A DNA stretch of 64,000 bases from contig CBFCZO010000003.1 in assembly GCA_965602675.1 (NCBI GenBank), forward strand, positions 1 to 64,000, in the 5' to 3' direction. The position numbers and the translations under genes were made by a program. Under the pieces are notes generated by a model that ran no database searches, was not told the origin of the DNA, and saw only the letters and a program-made list of their open reading frames with translations. Origin of the DNA: DATKUA01 sp965602675. Its GTDB lineage: Bacteria > Acidobacteriota > DATKUA01. This document shows positions 7,583-16,554 of this stretch, one piece after another. Positions within the stretch are counted from its first letter, which is position 1, and each line of letters begins with the position of its first letter.

Positions 7583-8736
7583 TTGCGCTGCCCCCCACCG
7601 AAATATTTCTCGTGCAATTCCTCGTAGAGATCCTCACAGTTGTGCACGAAGTTGCGGATGTCGTACTTCTCACTGGCCTTCAACGCCGCCTGGCCCAAGC
7701 GTTCCCTTAATCCGGGATCCCCGAGCAGGCGGATGATGATATCCGCAAGCCCGTCGGGATCGCGCATTTCGCACATCAGCACCGTCTCACCGTCGTCGAG
7801 CACCTGCACCAGCCCGTCGCAGCGCGTCGAGGCGAGCGTCTTGCCCATGCCCATCGCCTCGAAGCAGGTCAGCGGCGTGCCCTCCCACAACGAGGGGTAG
7901 ACCATCACGTCGAAGGTGCTCATCACTGCCGGCACATCGGCCTGGAAGCCCCAGAACTGCACCTTGTCGGCAATCCCAAGTTCCTCCGCCTGCGCGCGCA
8001 ACTCGTCCTCCAGCGGCCCCTCGCCCACGATCGGGAAGATCGTGTCGGGATACTTCTCGAGGATCTTCTTGGCCGCGGCAACGAGATACTGGTTGCCCTT
8101 ATTGGGGTGCAGGCGGGTGACTGTGCCGACGACGAGATGGCCGTCGGGAACGCCGAATTTCTTCCTGTTTTCGGCGATCTCTTCAGGGCTGCGGGGGTAG
8201 AACTCCTCCATCGGCGCGCCGAGGTAGACCAGCTTCGTCCGCTCGGGGATGGTGTGGCGGTACTTGAGCGTGAAATCCATCGTGCTCTGGCCGACGGCCA
8301 AAGCAACGTCGGTGTGCCTGGCGAGGATCTTGTCGACGGGTGCAAGGTAGCCGGGGTACATGCCGGTTAGGTTGGCGTGCTCGTGGAGGATGGTGGCGCG
8401 TTTGTTGAACCAGCCGACCAGGCGCCCGAAGGTTGTGGCGCCGTAGCCGTGCATGTGAAGGATGTGCGCGTTCTCCTTCTTCACGATTTTCTTCAGCGTC
8501 CAATAGGTGCGAGGGTTGAACTTGTGCTTGCCGAGGTAGTATATGTTGATGCCGTATTTCTCAAGTCGCTCCTCGCTGAGATCGCGCCGGCGCAGCGACA
8601 CCAGGCTGAGGTTGAAGCGCTCGGGATCGTGGCGCGGGAAAATGTATGTGAACAACCGCTTGACGCCGTGCATCCGCGAGCCCTCCCAACCGAGGTGGTC
8701 GCAAATGTGCATTACGTTTATCTTTTCGCTTGCCAT
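7579..8736 (-). CDS. Glycosyltransferase, family 4
   Basis: A 385-residue GT-B fold enzyme that transfers a sugar from an activated donor, acting in the cytoplasm or at the inner membrane. It opens with NVMHICDHLGWEGSRMHGVKR (acceptor-side loop) and carries the C-terminal nucleotide-sugar site: VTRLHPNKGNQYLVAAA, VGEGPLEDELR, and the E-x7-E type segment in SLWEGTPLTCFEAMGMG. The ATG at 8736 is preferred over the upstream in-frame codon because the family motif begins four residues later. It is transcribed away from the radical SAM gene across a shared 200-base region and overlaps deoC. Sugar donor and acceptor are unknown. Confidence 0.88.
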   Translation of the reverse strand: MASEKINVMHICDHLGWEGSRMHGVKRLFTYIFPRHDPERFNLSLVSLRRRDLSEERLEKYGINIYYLGKHKFNPRTYWTLKKIVKKENAHILHMHGYGATTFGRLVGWFNKRATILHEHANLTGMYPGYLAPVDKILARHTDVALAVGQSTMDFTLKYRHTIPERTKLVYLGAPMEEFYPRSPEEIAENRKKFGVPDGHLVVGTVTRLHPNKGNQYLVAAAKKILEKYPDTIFPIVGEGPLEDELRAQAEELGIADKVQFWGFQADVPAVMSTFDVMVYPSLWEGTPLTCFEAMGMGKTLASTRCDGLVQVLDDGETVLMCEMRDPDGLADIIIRLLGDPGLRERLGQAALKASEKYDIRNFVHNCEDLYEELHEKYFGGGQRK

Positions 8737-8879
8737 ATGGTCTGTCTTTTTCCCTTTCCAGGTAATTTCAAAGGCGACGCCGAATTGTAGCGGATGGCGG
8801 TGCGGCCTGCAAAGAAAGCTCGAAAAAGAACTCGGCTGGAGAGGCTGCAAAGTGATCAGCTACGGGTGCACCGATCGAT

Positions 8880-8908
8880 TTGACCGCCCATGTGGTACAC
8901 TCTATAAT
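8880..8908 (+). promoter_or_regulatory. Sigma-70-type promoter for the radical SAM gene
   Basis: TTGACC at 8880-8885 and a perfect TATAAT at 8903-8908 are separated by exactly 17 bases. The start codon follows 31 bases after the -10, with AGGAG at 8925-8929. Confidence 0.75.
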
Positions 8909-8939
8909 CACCGGACTTTTCAACAGGAGCCTGCGCAAC

Positions 8940-10106
8940 ATGCTCGGAAACAAGAAATACGACGTGGTCAACGCCTTGCGGCGCTTGCCGTCGATACCAA
9001 TAGAATTCTTCAAGACAAGCATCCTGGCGAAGTTTAGACCGATACTCCCAACTTCGCTGATTTACAACGTCACCTGGAGCTGCAACGCCCGCTGCGTGAT
9101 GTGCGACAACTGGAAGCGCGAGTCGAAGGGCGACCTCACTGTAGATGAGCTGCGCGAAGTGTTCGGCAACAAGCTTTTCCGTAAAATCCGCAACATCGGC
9201 CTCACCGGCGGCGAACCGTATTTGCGCAAGGACCTGCCCGATCTCGTGCGCGCCTGCGGCGAGACGATGCCGAAACTGCATAAGCTGACGATCAATACCA
9301 ACGGCTTCCTCGTCGACCGGACTGTGAGCATGACTGAAGAGATCGTGCGCTACGGCGAGGAACGCAAGGTGCTGATCGGCATCCGCGTCAGCATCGACGG
9401 CTTCGAGGAGACCCACGATAAGATCCGTGGTGTGCCCGGCGGCTACCGCAAGGCGATGGAGACGCTGGAGCGCCTGCGCGAGTTGAGCGAAAAGTATTTC
9501 TTCAACATCGGCATCAGTTACACCATCCTGCCCGACAACATCGCCGAGACCGAGCGGATATACGAATGGGCCAAGGAAAAGAACATCAATATCGTGCTCA
9601 ACGTACCGCGCTTCACCACCTCGATGATGTCCAATATCCATCTCGAGGAGGAGAAGGGGATCCGCGGTAACGCCGCCGACGTGATGGCCGATTTACTTCG
9701 GCGCCTTGTACGCGAGGGCTCGATCTTCAATGGCGATATCTACCTCTACCACCACTACGCCAAGATGGTGAAGAACGGCGGGATCCGCACGATGCCCTGC
9801 CCGATGCAGACCCAGGGTCTACAGCTCAACCCCGACGGCGGCATATTCTACTGCGAACAAGGCTCGATGATCGGCAACGTGCGCGAGCGTGACCCCCTCG
9901 CCATTTACCTCGACAAGGAAAACCTGCGCATCCGCAGCAGAACGGTGAAATCGCAATGCCGTCGATGCCTCAATCCCTGCATGGCAAGCGTCAGCGCAGC
10001 GCAGCAGGTTTTCCCTTACTTGCGCTTCTTCTTCGAGATTTTCTGGCTCAAGATGTTCGGTCGCCGCAACGGCAGGCGCATGACATCCACTAAAACCGGC
10101 ACCTGA
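8940..10106 (+). CDS. Radical SAM protein with SPASM/twitch-like C-terminus
   Basis: A 388-residue iron-sulfur enzyme. The radical SAM cluster motif CxxxCxxC is Cys48, Cys52 and Cys55 (SCNARCVMC), followed by GLTGGEPYLRKDL for SAM binding. The C-terminus holds five further cysteines: Cys287 and Cys305 in the CX12GX4C pattern, then Cys340, Cys343 and Cys347, which looks like a SPASM or twitch auxiliary cluster domain. Relatives modify peptides, carbohydrates or lipids; the substrate cannot be read here. The ATG at 8940 is chosen because AGGAG sits 10 bases upstream and a promoter overlaps the earlier in-frame TTG. Neighbours are glycosyltransferase and flippase-like genes, which suggests a glycolipid or sugar substrate. 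Confidence 0.88.
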   Translation: MLGNKKYDVVNALRRLPSIPIEFFKTSILAKFRPILPTSLIYNVTWSCNARCVMCDNWKRESKGDLTVDELREVFGNKLFRKIRNIGLTGGEPYLRKDLPDLVRACGETMPKLHKLTINTNGFLVDRTVSMTEEIVRYGEERKVLIGIRVSIDGFEETHDKIRGVPGGYRKAMETLERLRELSEKYFFNIGISYTILPDNIAETERIYEWAKEKNINIVLNVPRFTTSMMSNIHLEEEKGIRGNAADVMADLLRRLVREGSIFNGDIYLYHHYAKMVKNGGIRTMPCPMQTQGLQLNPDGGIFYCEQGSMIGNVRERDPLAIYLDKENLRIRSRTVKSQCRRCLNPCMASVSAAQQVFPYLRFFFEIFWLKMFGRRNGRRMTSTKTGT

Positions 10107-10198
10107 GCAAGTGCCCCGCTCCGGGCAATATATTGAGGACCGTCTCCGCCTGTGCTAACTTGGCGCGCTGAAAAGAATAATAAAGCAGGGGCATTTCC

Positions 10199-12193
10199 AT
10201 GGAAGAGCAGGAGAGGGAGCGGAGTGACGCAAATAACGTAGCCGGCCTTGCAATCGTCGCCCTTTCGATTATCTTCGCCTACATCTTTCTGATGCACACC
10301 TGGGTCTGCGATGACGCCTTCATCACATTCCGCGTCGTCGATAATCTGCTGAGCGGCTACGGGCCGGTCTGGAACGTGATCGACCGTGTGCAGGTCTTCA
10401 CCAACCCGCTCTGGATGTTCACGGTCAGCGCCTTCACAATCATCGTTCAGGAAATCTATTATGCTTCGCTGATCGCTTCGTTCGTGGCCTGTATCGTGAT
10501 GCTGGTGCTGGTGCTGAGGGATTTGAAGGACCCGCTTCGAATGTTCTTTTTCTTCGCGCTGATCATCAGCTCGAAGGCGTTCTGCGACTACACTTCCTCC
10601 GGTCTGGAAAATCCGCTGATCTACCTCCTGCTCGGCCTCTTCTATCTGAAGTATCTCAACGACTTCGAGCGTGGGAAAGAACCAGCCCAGGGCGATATCT
10701 ATTTCTACCTGCTGGTGGCCTCGCTGGCCTTCTTCAACCGGATGGACACGATCCTGCTCTACCTGCCGCCGCTGATCCACATCCTGGCGAAGGGGATCAG
10801 GCAGTTCAGATGGGGGATGATCAAGGTCTTCCTGATCGGGACGCTGCCTGCCTCGCTTTGGGTAATTTTCGCCACCATCTACTACGGTTTCCCACTGCCC
10901 AACACCTACTACGCCAAGGTGGCTATCGGCATGCCCCTATCACTGGTGTTCAAGCAGGGGATCTCTTACGTCCTTAACAGCATCAATTTCGATCCGATCA
11001 CCTTGACGGTGGTCGCACTGGCTTTCGGAATCGCTATCTACTACAAGCGGCTGTATCTCATCCTCGCTTCATCGTCGGCGCTTTTGTACCTGCTCTACGT
11101 GATGCGCGTCGGCGGCGACTTTATGGCCGGGCGCTTCATGGCGGCGCCCTTCCTGCTCGGAGCGATCCTGCTGGTGATCCTGTTGAAGGAAAAGAAGATT
11201 ATTTACGCCGGGCTGGCGATACTACTTGTCTATAACTTCGCAGCGCCGTTGGCACCGATCAAGACCGGTCCCGACTACGACCAGGCGTGGAACTGGCGAC
11301 TGCAGAACGGCATTCATGACGAGCGCGGCGCGTACCACAAGGGCACGAACCTCCTCTACTACGACCCCTTCAAGCGTATCCGCGACCGTGATTGGCGCAT
11401 CAACGGCAAGCTGGGGATCAGCGTACGAGCCGGTGATGATCCGGTCTTTCTGGCAGGCGATATCGGCTGGGTCGGCTTCCACGCCGGGCCCGATAAATAC
11501 GTCATCGATCCGATGGCACTGGCCGATCCGCTACTGGCGCGAACGCCTGCGGCGGGCGCGTTCTACTTTGAATTTGCGATGGGCAATGTCCGTCGTCACA
11601 TCCCGGAAGGCTATATAGAATCCTGCCGGGAGAGGAAGAATCTAATCGAGGATCCCGACCTGCATGAGTACTATGACGGCCTGCTACGCATTATCCGCGG
11701 GCCGGTTTTCAGTTGGCAGCGCTTCCTAGACATTCTCGACTACAACCTTGGTGGCCGCGGCCAAATCGGCTACAAACCGGCGGGCCGGCGCAATGTAATT
11801 GCCAGCATCCGGGCCTCCCACCACCGCTTCCAGACACACGTCGGCGAACGCCTGCAGGCTGCGGGCGACATCCGCTCCTCGGGCACGCAAGAGGGCTTCC
11901 TGCAGATGGGACCTTACATCCCGCTGGAGCCGGGCAAGTATGCGGTCGAGTGGTTTGGAACTCTGGACGAGGAACCGCAGGGCAAGATAGCTTTCGTCGA
12001 TGTCAGCTACAATAACGGTCGGCATGTGATCGCCCGCAAAGAGATTAATACCGTAGGTACTGAGGGCAGGAAGAACCTTCTGGCGAGGATCGAGTTCGAG
12101 CTCGACAGGTTCATCGAGGACATCGAGTACCGCTTCTATGTCTACAAGGATGTGAAGCTGACGCTCGAGCGGATAACACTCCTGGAGCGCTAG
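10199..12193 (+). CDS. Multi-spanning GT-C-like glycosyltransferase
   Basis: A 664-residue membrane protein. After a polar N-terminus there are about 10-11 hydrophobic spans up to roughly residue 350, then a long soluble C-terminal part. The first outer loop carries CDDAFITFR (Asp38-Asp39) followed by GPVWN and FTNPLW, the pattern of lipid-phosphate-sugar dependent GT-C enzymes such as the AftB-like arabinofuranosyltransferases. Such enzymes move a sugar from a polyprenyl-phosphate donor to an acceptor outside the membrane. The donor here is unknown. GGGG lies eight bases before the ATG. The gene follows the radical SAM gene by 92 bases in the same direction and is followed by a flippase-like gene. 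Confidence 0.75.
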   Translation: MEEQERERSDANNVAGLAIVALSIIFAYIFLMHTWVCDDAFITFRVVDNLLSGYGPVWNVIDRVQVFTNPLWMFTVSAFTIIVQEIYYASLIASFVACIVMLVLVLRDLKDPLRMFFFFALIISSKAFCDYTSSGLENPLIYLLLGLFYLKYLNDFERGKEPAQGDIYFYLLVASLAFFNRMDTILLYLPPLIHILAKGIRQFRWGMIKVFLIGTLPASLWVIFATIYYGFPLPNTYYAKVAIGMPLSLVFKQGISYVLNSINFDPITLTVVALAFGIAIYYKRLYLILASSSALLYLLYVMRVGGDFMAGRFMAAPFLLGAILLVILLKEKKIIYAGLAILLVYNFAAPLAPIKTGPDYDQAWNWRLQNGIHDERGAYHKGTNLLYYDPFKRIRDRDWRINGKLGISVRAGDDPVFLAGDIGWVGFHAGPDKYVIDPMALADPLLARTPAAGAFYFEFAMGNVRRHIPEGYIESCRERKNLIEDPDLHEYYDGLLRIIRGPVFSWQRFLDILDYNLGGRGQIGYKPAGRRNVIASIRASHHRFQTHVGERLQAAGDIRSSGTQEGFLQMGPYIPLEPGKYAVEWFGTLDEEPQGKIAFVDVSYNNGRHVIARKEINTVGTEGRKNLLARIEFELDRFIEDIEYRFYVYKDVKLTLERITLLER

Positions 12194-12287
12194 TGAGGCG
12201 GACATTTCACGAAGAGACAGGGATGGCAATTCTCCCCATATTATTTAGAAATGCATCAGGCGGGGCACGTTTCCCGAGAGCGCTGGT

Positions 12288-13319
12288 GTGACCGCGATGC
12301 CTCATCAAGCTGAAGTTGCAGAAAACGCCGAGCAGAAAGCCGGACGCCCCAAGCAACCTGCATGGCAATTGATATTAAGACTCGCGATATCTGTCGCCCT
12401 GCTGGCATACCTGCTTTTCGTCACCATCCCAACGGAAGATCTCTCGAAGATTTTTACCCTCTTCTTCAGCAGCGACCTGTACAATCTTTTCCTGGCGCTG
12501 CTTTGCGTTTTAGGCGACCGCTTTCTCAGCGCCTGGAAGTGGCTGCTTCTGCTTCGCATCAGGGAGCCGAACACGCCGGTGCTGCCGGTGCTGGAGATAT
12601 TCTTCGTCAGCACCTTCCTCGGCTATTTCCTGCCTTCGTCGATCGGTGGCGACGCTCTACGCGCTTATTCGCTGAGCCGCATCAATCGCGACCTCGCGGG
12701 CAGCGCCTCGTCGGTGGCGATCGACAGGGCCTACGGCATCCTCGGCCTGCTCTCTATCAGCGCGGTTGTGCTAATACCCGCGATCGGCACGTTTGTAACT
12801 GTTGCCGACGCGGCTGTCATCTGGGCGGCTGCGATAGTCGGGCTTGCCGGCGTTGTGCTGATCTCCAGCCGCACGGTTTATCGCTGGTTCTCTCGGGTGG
12901 CCGGCCTTAAGAAGGGCGGAGTCATCCGCGGCAAGATCAGTAGGCTGGTAAATGCTTCCGCGGAGTTCGCCGGCAGGAAACGGGTGCTTGCCAGAGTCTT
13001 CAGCTACTCAATGGTTGTGCAGATTTTACGCGTGCTGCTCGGCGTCTTCTGCGGCGCGGCGTTGGGGCTCGAGGTGGACCTCGCATCCTATTTTATCGCT
13101 ATGCCGATAGTCGTTGTGGTGACGCTGCTGCCGATCTCGATCGCCGGATTTGGCGTACGCGAGGCGGCGTTCATCTACTTTTTCACCCGCGCAGGAGTGC
13201 CCGCGTATGCCTGCCTCTCATTCTCGCTGCTCTATTTCGCGATGGGTATCCTGGTGCTGATCCCGGGCGCATTCATCTTCGCTCTCTACGGCATGGGACG
13301 CCGCAAAGCCGAACAATAA
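12288..13319 (+). CDS. Flippase-like membrane protein, LPG-synthase TM family (copy 1)
   Basis: A 343-residue integral membrane protein of the lysylphosphatidylglycerol-synthase N-terminal (UPF0104, YbhN/AglD-like) family, without the soluble aminoacyl-transferase half. About eight spans are visible. Family marks are FVSTFLGYFLPSSIGGDALRAY, SASSVAIDRAYG and the C-terminal PISIAGFGVREAAFIYFF. Members often lie beside glycosyltransferases and are thought to move or bind lipid-linked sugars. The GTG at 12288 was chosen; an ATG nine bases on is equally possible. The end converges on the phosphatase-like gene with six bases between stops. A second family member is at 54651. Confidence 0.85.
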   Translation: MTAMPHQAEVAENAEQKAGRPKQPAWQLILRLAISVALLAYLLFVTIPTEDLSKIFTLFFSSDLYNLFLALLCVLGDRFLSAWKWLLLLRIREPNTPVLPVLEIFFVSTFLGYFLPSSIGGDALRAYSLSRINRDLAGSASSVAIDRAYGILGLLSISAVVLIPAIGTFVTVADAAVIWAAAIVGLAGVVLISSRTVYRWFSRVAGLKKGGVIRGKISRLVNASAEFAGRKRVLARVFSYSMVVQILRVLLGVFCGAALGLEVDLASYFIAMPIVVVVTLLPISIAGFGVREAAFIYFFTRAGVPAYACLSFSLLYFAMGILVLIPGAFIFALYGMGRRKAEQ

Positions 13320-13325
13320 AAACGC

Positions 13326-14147
13326 TTATAACGATTTCGCTTTTCTGAAAAAGTGATCGTGCGGGAAGTCTCGCGTGATTATCTCGTGCAACGCCGCGTG
13401 GATCAGGGAGTTGCTGGCCAGCAAGTTACCGGTTTCAACATGCCTGCTGCCCAATTCGACATCCGTCACCCGCCCGCCTGCCTCCTCAACAATCAGTGAT
13501 CCGGCAGCGATGTCCCACGGGCTGAGGCCGAATTCCCAGAAGCCGTCGGCGCGGCCGCAAGCGACATATGAAAGATCGATCGCCGCGCTGCCACAGCGCC
13601 GCAGGCCGGACGCAGCAGGCAGCAACCTGCGGAACACGGTGATGAAGTCTTCGAGGTACTGCGCCGCCTTGAACGGGAAGCCGGTGAGGATGAGGGCGGG
13701 CGCGAGCTCAGCAGTCGCCGTAACCTGGATCGGTTCGCCGTTGAGGGTTGATCCTTGGCCCCGAACGGCCGAAAAGAGCTCACCGCGCGTCGGGTCGAGC
13801 ACTACTCCAACGGCCAACTCACCGTCCACCTCCGCCGCAATTGAAATGGAGTAGATCGGGAAGCCGTGGATGTAGTTGGTGGTCCCGTCGAGCGGATCGA
13901 TGATCCAGCGCACGCCGCTGCCGGAATCGCGCAGGCCGCTCTCCTCGGCGAGGATCTTGTGGTCGGGATGTCGGGTGAGGATCGTGCCGATGATCGCCCG
14001 CTCGCTCGCCCGGTCGACTTCGGTAACGTAGTCGTTATGACCTTTGAGATCAGCCTCTGCGACCGAGAGAGTGGCGGCGTGCCTCCTCAGTATATCTGCC
14101 GCCTTTTCGGCGGCAAGAATGGCAGTTTCCAGAAGTTGCCTGGGCAT
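13326..14147 (-). CDS. Inositol monophosphatase family protein
   Basis: A 273-residue Mg-dependent, Li-sensitive type phosphomonoesterase. Metal and phosphate ligands are visible: Glu68-Glu69 in LAEESG, the signature IDPLDGTTNYIHGFP with Asp84 and Asp87, and the C-terminal SPWDIAAGSLIVEEAGG. The family includes inositol-1-phosphatase (SuhB), histidinol-phosphatase and 3'-phosphoadenosine phosphatase (CysQ). The length and IDPLDGTTN context fit the inositol/SuhB branch best, but the substrate is not certain. It converges on the flippase-like gene. The position beside glycolipid genes would fit dephosphorylation of an inositol or sugar phosphate. Confidence 0.9.
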   Translation of the reverse strand: MPRQLLETAILAAEKAADILRRHAATLSVAEADLKGHNDYVTEVDRASERAIIGTILTRHPDHKILAEESGLRDSGSGVRWIIDPLDGTTNYIHGFPIYSISIAAEVDGELAVGVVLDPTRGELFSAVRGQGSTLNGEPIQVTATAELAPALILTGFPFKAAQYLEDFITVFRRLLPAASGLRRCGSAAIDLSYVACGRADGFWEFGLSPWDIAAGSLIVEEAGGRVTDVELGSRHVETGNLLASNSLIHAALHEIITRDFPHDHFFRKAKSL

Positions 14148-14273
14148 GACTCCAACGCCGTTCGTTGTCAGGCCACAACGGTACTTAAAGAAAGACGGTG
14201 GGTCAATTGAGGAAAAGGTACTGGGAAAATGGTTGGCCGCTGAAAAAATGTGGTGGACTGTATTTGGCGTCTC

Positions 14274-15215
14274 TTACTTTTGTTTTAATGCCTTCTTGAC
14301 CTTCCTCTCCAGTTTCCTGGGGAAATACCCCTTTTTCTTCCAGAAGATTTTCCCTTCGCGATCGATGATGAAATTGTAGGGTAATGCGCTTACCCATTCG
14401 TTGAAGTAAACTCTGCTGCCCCAGTAATAAATGTAGTAGACGCCACGCGGAGTATCACGAAGGACCGGAGTCGAGAGGCCGAATGTCCTGGCCCAGCGTT
14501 TGCAGTCCTGGGTTGTGGCACGCATACCATTTTCATCGCTTTCGATTGCCGTGAGCACGACGAGCCCATCGTCTTTGTAGTTCTGATACAGCGTTTCGAG
14601 ATCGCGCGCCTCGGTCTGGCAAATGCCGCACCACCAAGAGCAGAAATCGAGGAGAACGACCTTGCCCCTGTAATCCGACAATCTGACCATCTTGCCGTTG
14701 TGATCGTACAGCTCGAAGTCATAGGCGTAATCGCCCACCTTAACCCCCTGCGTCTCGCCCTGGGGGATTTCCTCGTGCGTAAGGGTGACTGGTTCCGACG
14801 GCTCCGTCTGGCGGCCGAATTTGTCCTCTATTACTACTGTCAAATCGCACGTTTCCCAGTTTTCGGCGAGCACGGAGATGTAAGTTGTAAACTTGCCCTT
14901 GCTTTTCTTGAACACCTTCGATTCAGCAGGGAGGTTGCCGATGCCTTTCATCTTGCCGGTGTAAGGAAAGAAGTCGTAGAGAATTATCACCCTGCCGCCA
15001 AAGATGTTGTTCCCGGGATTATTAAATCGGAATGTGACCTTCAGCATATTTATCCGGTTCGTGGCGAGCTTCGTCGGTGTGACTTTCAGTGAGGTTACCT
15101 CCGCCATCGCTTTTCCTGCAGGTTCGGTCTCGTCGAAAGCATATTGGGAGTTCGTCATTAGAGAAGTGCAAATGATTAGACAAATTAACAGTTGAAAACC
15201 GCGTTTAATCATCAT
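14274..15215 (-). CDS. Exported TlpA-like thiol-disulfide oxidoreductase
   Basis: A 313-residue protein with a signal peptide (MMIKRGFQLLICLIICTSLM, cleavage near residue 26). Residues about 35-165 form an uncharacterised beta-rich region, and residues about 170-313 form an AhpC/TSA-type thioredoxin fold. The active site is WCGIC in LLDFCSWWCGICQTEA, a CxxC redox pair, so it would reduce or shuffle disulfides in the envelope. The conserved cis-Pro region reads VSALPYNFIIDREGK. The start at 15215 is picked because GGAG lies six bases upstream; an ATG at 15227 would place GGAG inside the gene. It lies downstream of queA beyond a terminator and is probably transcribed separately. Confidence 0.85.
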   Translation of the reverse strand: MMIKRGFQLLICLIICTSLMTNSQYAFDETEPAGKAMAEVTSLKVTPTKLATNRINMLKVTFRFNNPGNNIFGGRVIILYDFFPYTGKMKGIGNLPAESKVFKKSKGKFTTYISVLAENWETCDLTVVIEDKFGRQTEPSEPVTLTHEEIPQGETQGVKVGDYAYDFELYDHNGKMVRLSDYRGKVVLLDFCSWWCGICQTEARDLETLYQNYKDDGLVVLTAIESDENGMRATTQDCKRWARTFGLSTPVLRDTPRGVYYIYYWGSRVYFNEWVSALPYNFIIDREGKIFWKKKGYFPRKLERKVKKALKQK

Positions 15216-15277
15216 GGCTTTCTCCATGCTGTAATCAAATGACGTCTGCCTATGCCTACTCAATATATTTGAGAAAC

Positions 15278-15313
15278 AAAAAACCCAGGCAGAATGGGCA
15301 CTCCCTCTGCCTG
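15278..15313 (-). terminator. Rho-independent terminator downstream of queA
   Basis: On the minus strand CAGGCAGA, GGG, a four-base loop, CCC, a two-base bulge and TCTGCCTG form a hairpin, followed by GG and TTTTTT. The stem is at 15286-15313 and the T run is at 15278-15283, about 77 bases past the queA stop. Confidence 0.75.
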
Positions 15314-15389
15314 TTTTAGTAATGCGAAAATTGGATAATATTAGATCATAATTAGCGAGTAGTGACAAGTGATTCTGCGGAAACGCGAA

Positions 15390-16430
15390 TTACAGAATCA
15401 GCATGCAGTCGCCGTAGCTGTAGAAGCGGTAGCCGGCGCGTTTGGCTTTTTCGTATGCGGAGAAAGTTGTCTCGCGCCCAGCGAAGGCGCAAACCAGCAT
15501 TAACAGTGTGCTGCGCGGCAAATGAAAATTAGTCAGCAATACATCGACAGCGCGGAAATGATGGCCGGGGCGGATGAAAAGATCTGTCCAGCCGCAGCCG
15601 GCCTTGACCGATCCGGTGTGATCATCCCAGACGGATTCAAGAGTGCGGACGGCCGTGGTGCCGACGGCGACGATTCGCCCCCCAGCACCGCGGGCTGCGT
15701 TGATTGCCGCGGCGGCATCTTCACCTATTTCGTAGCGCTCGCTGTCCATACGATGATTCTCGATTTCATCGACCTTCACGGGCTGGAAGGTGCCTGGGCC
15801 GACATGGAGCGTCAGCCGCGCGATATCGATCCCGCGTGATCGGATTTCATCCATTACGTTTTTGGTGAAATGCAGTCCGGCGGTGGGCGCGGCAACGGCG
15901 CCGGGCTTGTCAGCGTAAACCGTTTGGTAGCGGGTGCGGTCGCCCTCCTCCGGCTCGTCACGCTTGATGTAAGGGGGTAGGGGAGTAAGGCCGGTGCGTT
16001 CGAGCACCTCTTCGAAATCGCCTTTAAAAATGAAACGGACGGCGCGCGTACCACCCTCGGTGCGCTCCACTACCTCCCCTGAAAGCTCTTTTGAGAAGAC
16101 GATTGAATCTCCCGGGCGGACTCTGCGACCGGGATTAACCATGCAGCGCCAGGTGTTACTTTCAATCGGGTGGATCAACAGCACTTCGACGCGGGCGCCG
16201 GTTGAGCGGCGGCCGAGCAGTCGCGCCGGGATCACGCGTGTGTCGTTAAGCACAAGCACATCGCCGGGTTCCAGGTATGACGGGAGATCGCTGAACCGGT
16301 GATGTTCGACGCCGCCGTTGCGCGACACAACCATTAGGCGCGAGCTATCGCGCGGCTCGACCGGGTGCTGAGCGACTTTCTCCGGCGGAAGGTGGTAATC
16401 GAAGTCCGAGAGCCTCAATCGCGCCTCCAT
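15390..16430 (-). CDS. queA: S-adenosylmethionine:tRNA ribosyltransferase-isomerase
   Basis: A 346-residue cytosolic enzyme that transfers and isomerises the ribose of SAM onto 7-aminomethyl-7-deazaguanine at tRNA position 34, giving epoxyqueuosine. Whole-length family match: FDYHLPPEKVAQHPVEPRDSSRLMV at the N-terminus, DVLVLNDTRVIPARLLG, YQTVYADKPGAVAAPTAGLHF, LHVGPGTFQPVKVD and LTNFHLPRSTLLMLVCAFAG. The ATG at 16430 is preferred; two codons upstream there is only a TTG. Other queuosine genes are not in the window. It is divergent from the acyl-CoA synthetase gene, and a terminator follows it. Confidence 0.97.
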   Translation of the reverse strand: MEARLRLSDFDYHLPPEKVAQHPVEPRDSSRLMVVSRNGGVEHHRFSDLPSYLEPGDVLVLNDTRVIPARLLGRRSTGARVEVLLIHPIESNTWRCMVNPGRRVRPGDSIVFSKELSGEVVERTEGGTRAVRFIFKGDFEEVLERTGLTPLPPYIKRDEPEEGDRTRYQTVYADKPGAVAAPTAGLHFTKNVMDEIRSRGIDIARLTLHVGPGTFQPVKVDEIENHRMDSERYEIGEDAAAAINAARGAGGRIVAVGTTAVRTLESVWDDHTGSVKAGCGWTDLFIRPGHHFRAVDVLLTNFHLPRSTLLMLVCAFAGRETTFSAYEKAKRAGYRFYSYGDCMLIL

Positions 16431-16554
16431 TAGCAATTTGTCCCCGCCGGCGTTGGCGGCCTCCGGCTGCTATGTTATGCTATCTCACGGCGCCCGCCGG
16501 GGAAAGGCGGACGCCCGCAGTTTTTCCAAACAGACTTCAAAACAGGAATTCGTC

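Noticed and set aside
8856..9641. Minus-strand open frame opposite the radical SAM gene
   Set aside because: It covers the CxxxCxxC motif on the other strand and resembles no protein I know.
12211..12235. Another repeat copy (ACAGGGATGGCAATTCTCCC)
   Set aside because: Arms and spacing have drifted too far from the family to claim it.
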